From positions 1 to 6,505 of the forward strand of contig DUQY01000125.1 in NCBI GenBank assembly GCA_012837565.1: 6,505 nucleotides of DNA. The letters run 5' to 3'. A program made the position numbers and the translations under genes. Below are positions 6,176 to 6,505 of this stretch, one piece after another (within the stretch, counting starts at the first letter, position 1; each line of letters opens with the position of its first letter). The notes beneath the pieces are model-generated. The model was given only the letters and a program-made list of their open reading frames with translations, was not told where the DNA came from and searched no databases. Origin of the DNA: Bacteroidales bacterium (GTDB lineage: Bacteria; Bacteroidota; Bacteroidia; Bacteroidales; P3).

Positions 6176-6181
6176 CATCTT

Positions 6182-6505
6182 ATGACAATGGAAGAACAAA
6201 TAAATAGAGCAAGTTATAATGATGACAGTGTAAAGTCTCTTCAATGGAACGAACATATTAGACTTCGTCCGGGGATGTATATTGGTAAGCTAGGTGATGG
6301 AGCATCGCCAGATGACGGTATATACATTCTAATTAAAGAAATTATAGATAATTCTATTGATGAATTTGCAATGGGGTTTGGTAAGAATATTGATGTAGAA
6401 GTTGATTTCGAAACCAAGAGAGTGAGGGTAAGAGATTATGGTAGAGGAATACCACTGGGTAAGGTTGTAGATTGCGTTTCCAAAATAAATACAGGAGCTA
6501 AGTAC
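6182..6505 (+). CDS. parE: DNA topoisomerase IV subunit B, N-terminal part (3' end outside window)
   Basis: The first 108 residues of a type IIA topoisomerase ATPase subunit are present; the frame is still open at the window end. The ATPase fold is recognisable from HIRLRPGMYIGKLGDG, the N-box with catalytic Glu53, Asp56 and Asn57 (IKEIIDNSIDEF), and the DxGxG box at residues 85-89 (RDYGRGIP), ending at the TGAKY segment. The subunit pairs with ParC to unlink daughter chromosomes, using ATP, in the cytoplasm. The wording RLRPGMYIGKLGDG followed by DDGIY matches Bacteroidota ParE rather than GyrB, which is why I chose parE; GyrB is the main alternative. The usual length in this phylum is about 600-650 residues, so about five sixths of the gene lies beyond the window; parC cannot be seen. 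The start may be ATG 6182 or ATG 6188. Confidence 0.88.
   Translation, partial: MTMEEQINRASYNDDSVKSLQWNEHIRLRPGMYIGKLGDGASPDDGIYILIKEIIDNSIDEFAMGFGKNIDVEVDFETKRVRVRDYGRGIPLGKVVDCVSKINTGAKY

Larger units (their letters stand above)
6126..6176. repeat. Inverted pair of identical 9-base -7 elements in a divergent promoter
   Basis: GCAAAAGTA (6126-6134) and TACTTTTGC (6168-6176) are exact reverse complements separated by 33 bases. Each is the -7 element of one of the two divergent genes. Between them lies an odd-length palindrome, CAAAAAGTTTTTG (6155-6167), which covers the minus-strand -33 element and abuts the plus-strand -7 element. Confidence 0.6.

Noticed and set aside
1..6505. CRISPR array, tRNA or rRNA genes, riboswitch, phage-defence system
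   Set aside because: No regularly spaced direct repeats, cloverleaf-like sequences, ribosomal RNA signatures, long structured leaders or defence-type genes were seen.

Overview
The window looks like chromosomal DNA of an anaerobic or fermentative member of the Bacteroidota, probably Bacteroidales-like. The reasons are: very AT-rich sequence; start sites without clear Shine-Dalgarno motifs but preceded by Bacteroidota-type promoters (TTG, a spacer of about 16-20 bases, then TAnnTTTG); a large secreted protein with a type IX secretion (T9SS) C-terminal sorting domain; a topoisomerase IV ParE N-terminus of the form typical of this phylum; and FeFe-hydrogenase-type and clostridial-type ferredoxin proteins, which point to anaerobic life. 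The genus cannot be named from this sequence.

Layout, left to right. (1) Positions 2-115 are the 3' tail of an IS30-family transposase, cut by the window edge. (2) Positions 302-493 encode a 63-residue single-cluster ferredoxin with its own promoter (227-254) and a strong hairpin terminator (524-565). (3) Positions 749-1126 (minus) encode a small exported protein of unknown function. It is divergent from (4), 1271-3127 (plus), a 618-residue sensory FeFe-hydrogenase-like protein: two ferredoxin clusters, a remodelled H-cluster domain, an additional CxxC/C/C iron-sulfur domain and a C-terminal PAS-like domain. (5) Positions 3189-6095 (minus), convergent with the hydrogenase gene, encode a 968-residue secreted multidomain protein with fibronectin type III repeats, a cleaved-adhesin-like beta-sandwich and a T9SS tail. 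(6) Positions 6182-6505 (plus, truncated by the window end) are the start of parE, divergent from the T9SS protein across 86 bases holding two face-to-face copies of the same -7 element.

Each gene appears to be its own transcription unit, so no operon is visible. The most interesting item is the hydrogenase-like protein. It keeps four cysteines where the H-cluster ligands should be, but the proton-relay cysteine is His, the L2 loop is one residue longer, and the L3 loop is CxxC instead of CxxxC. It also stands alone, without the phosphatase or kinase partners that usually accompany sensory hydrogenases. It may be a divergent H2 or redox sensor rather than a catalytic hydrogenase. The nearby ferredoxin could exchange electrons with it, but this is only inferred from proximity.
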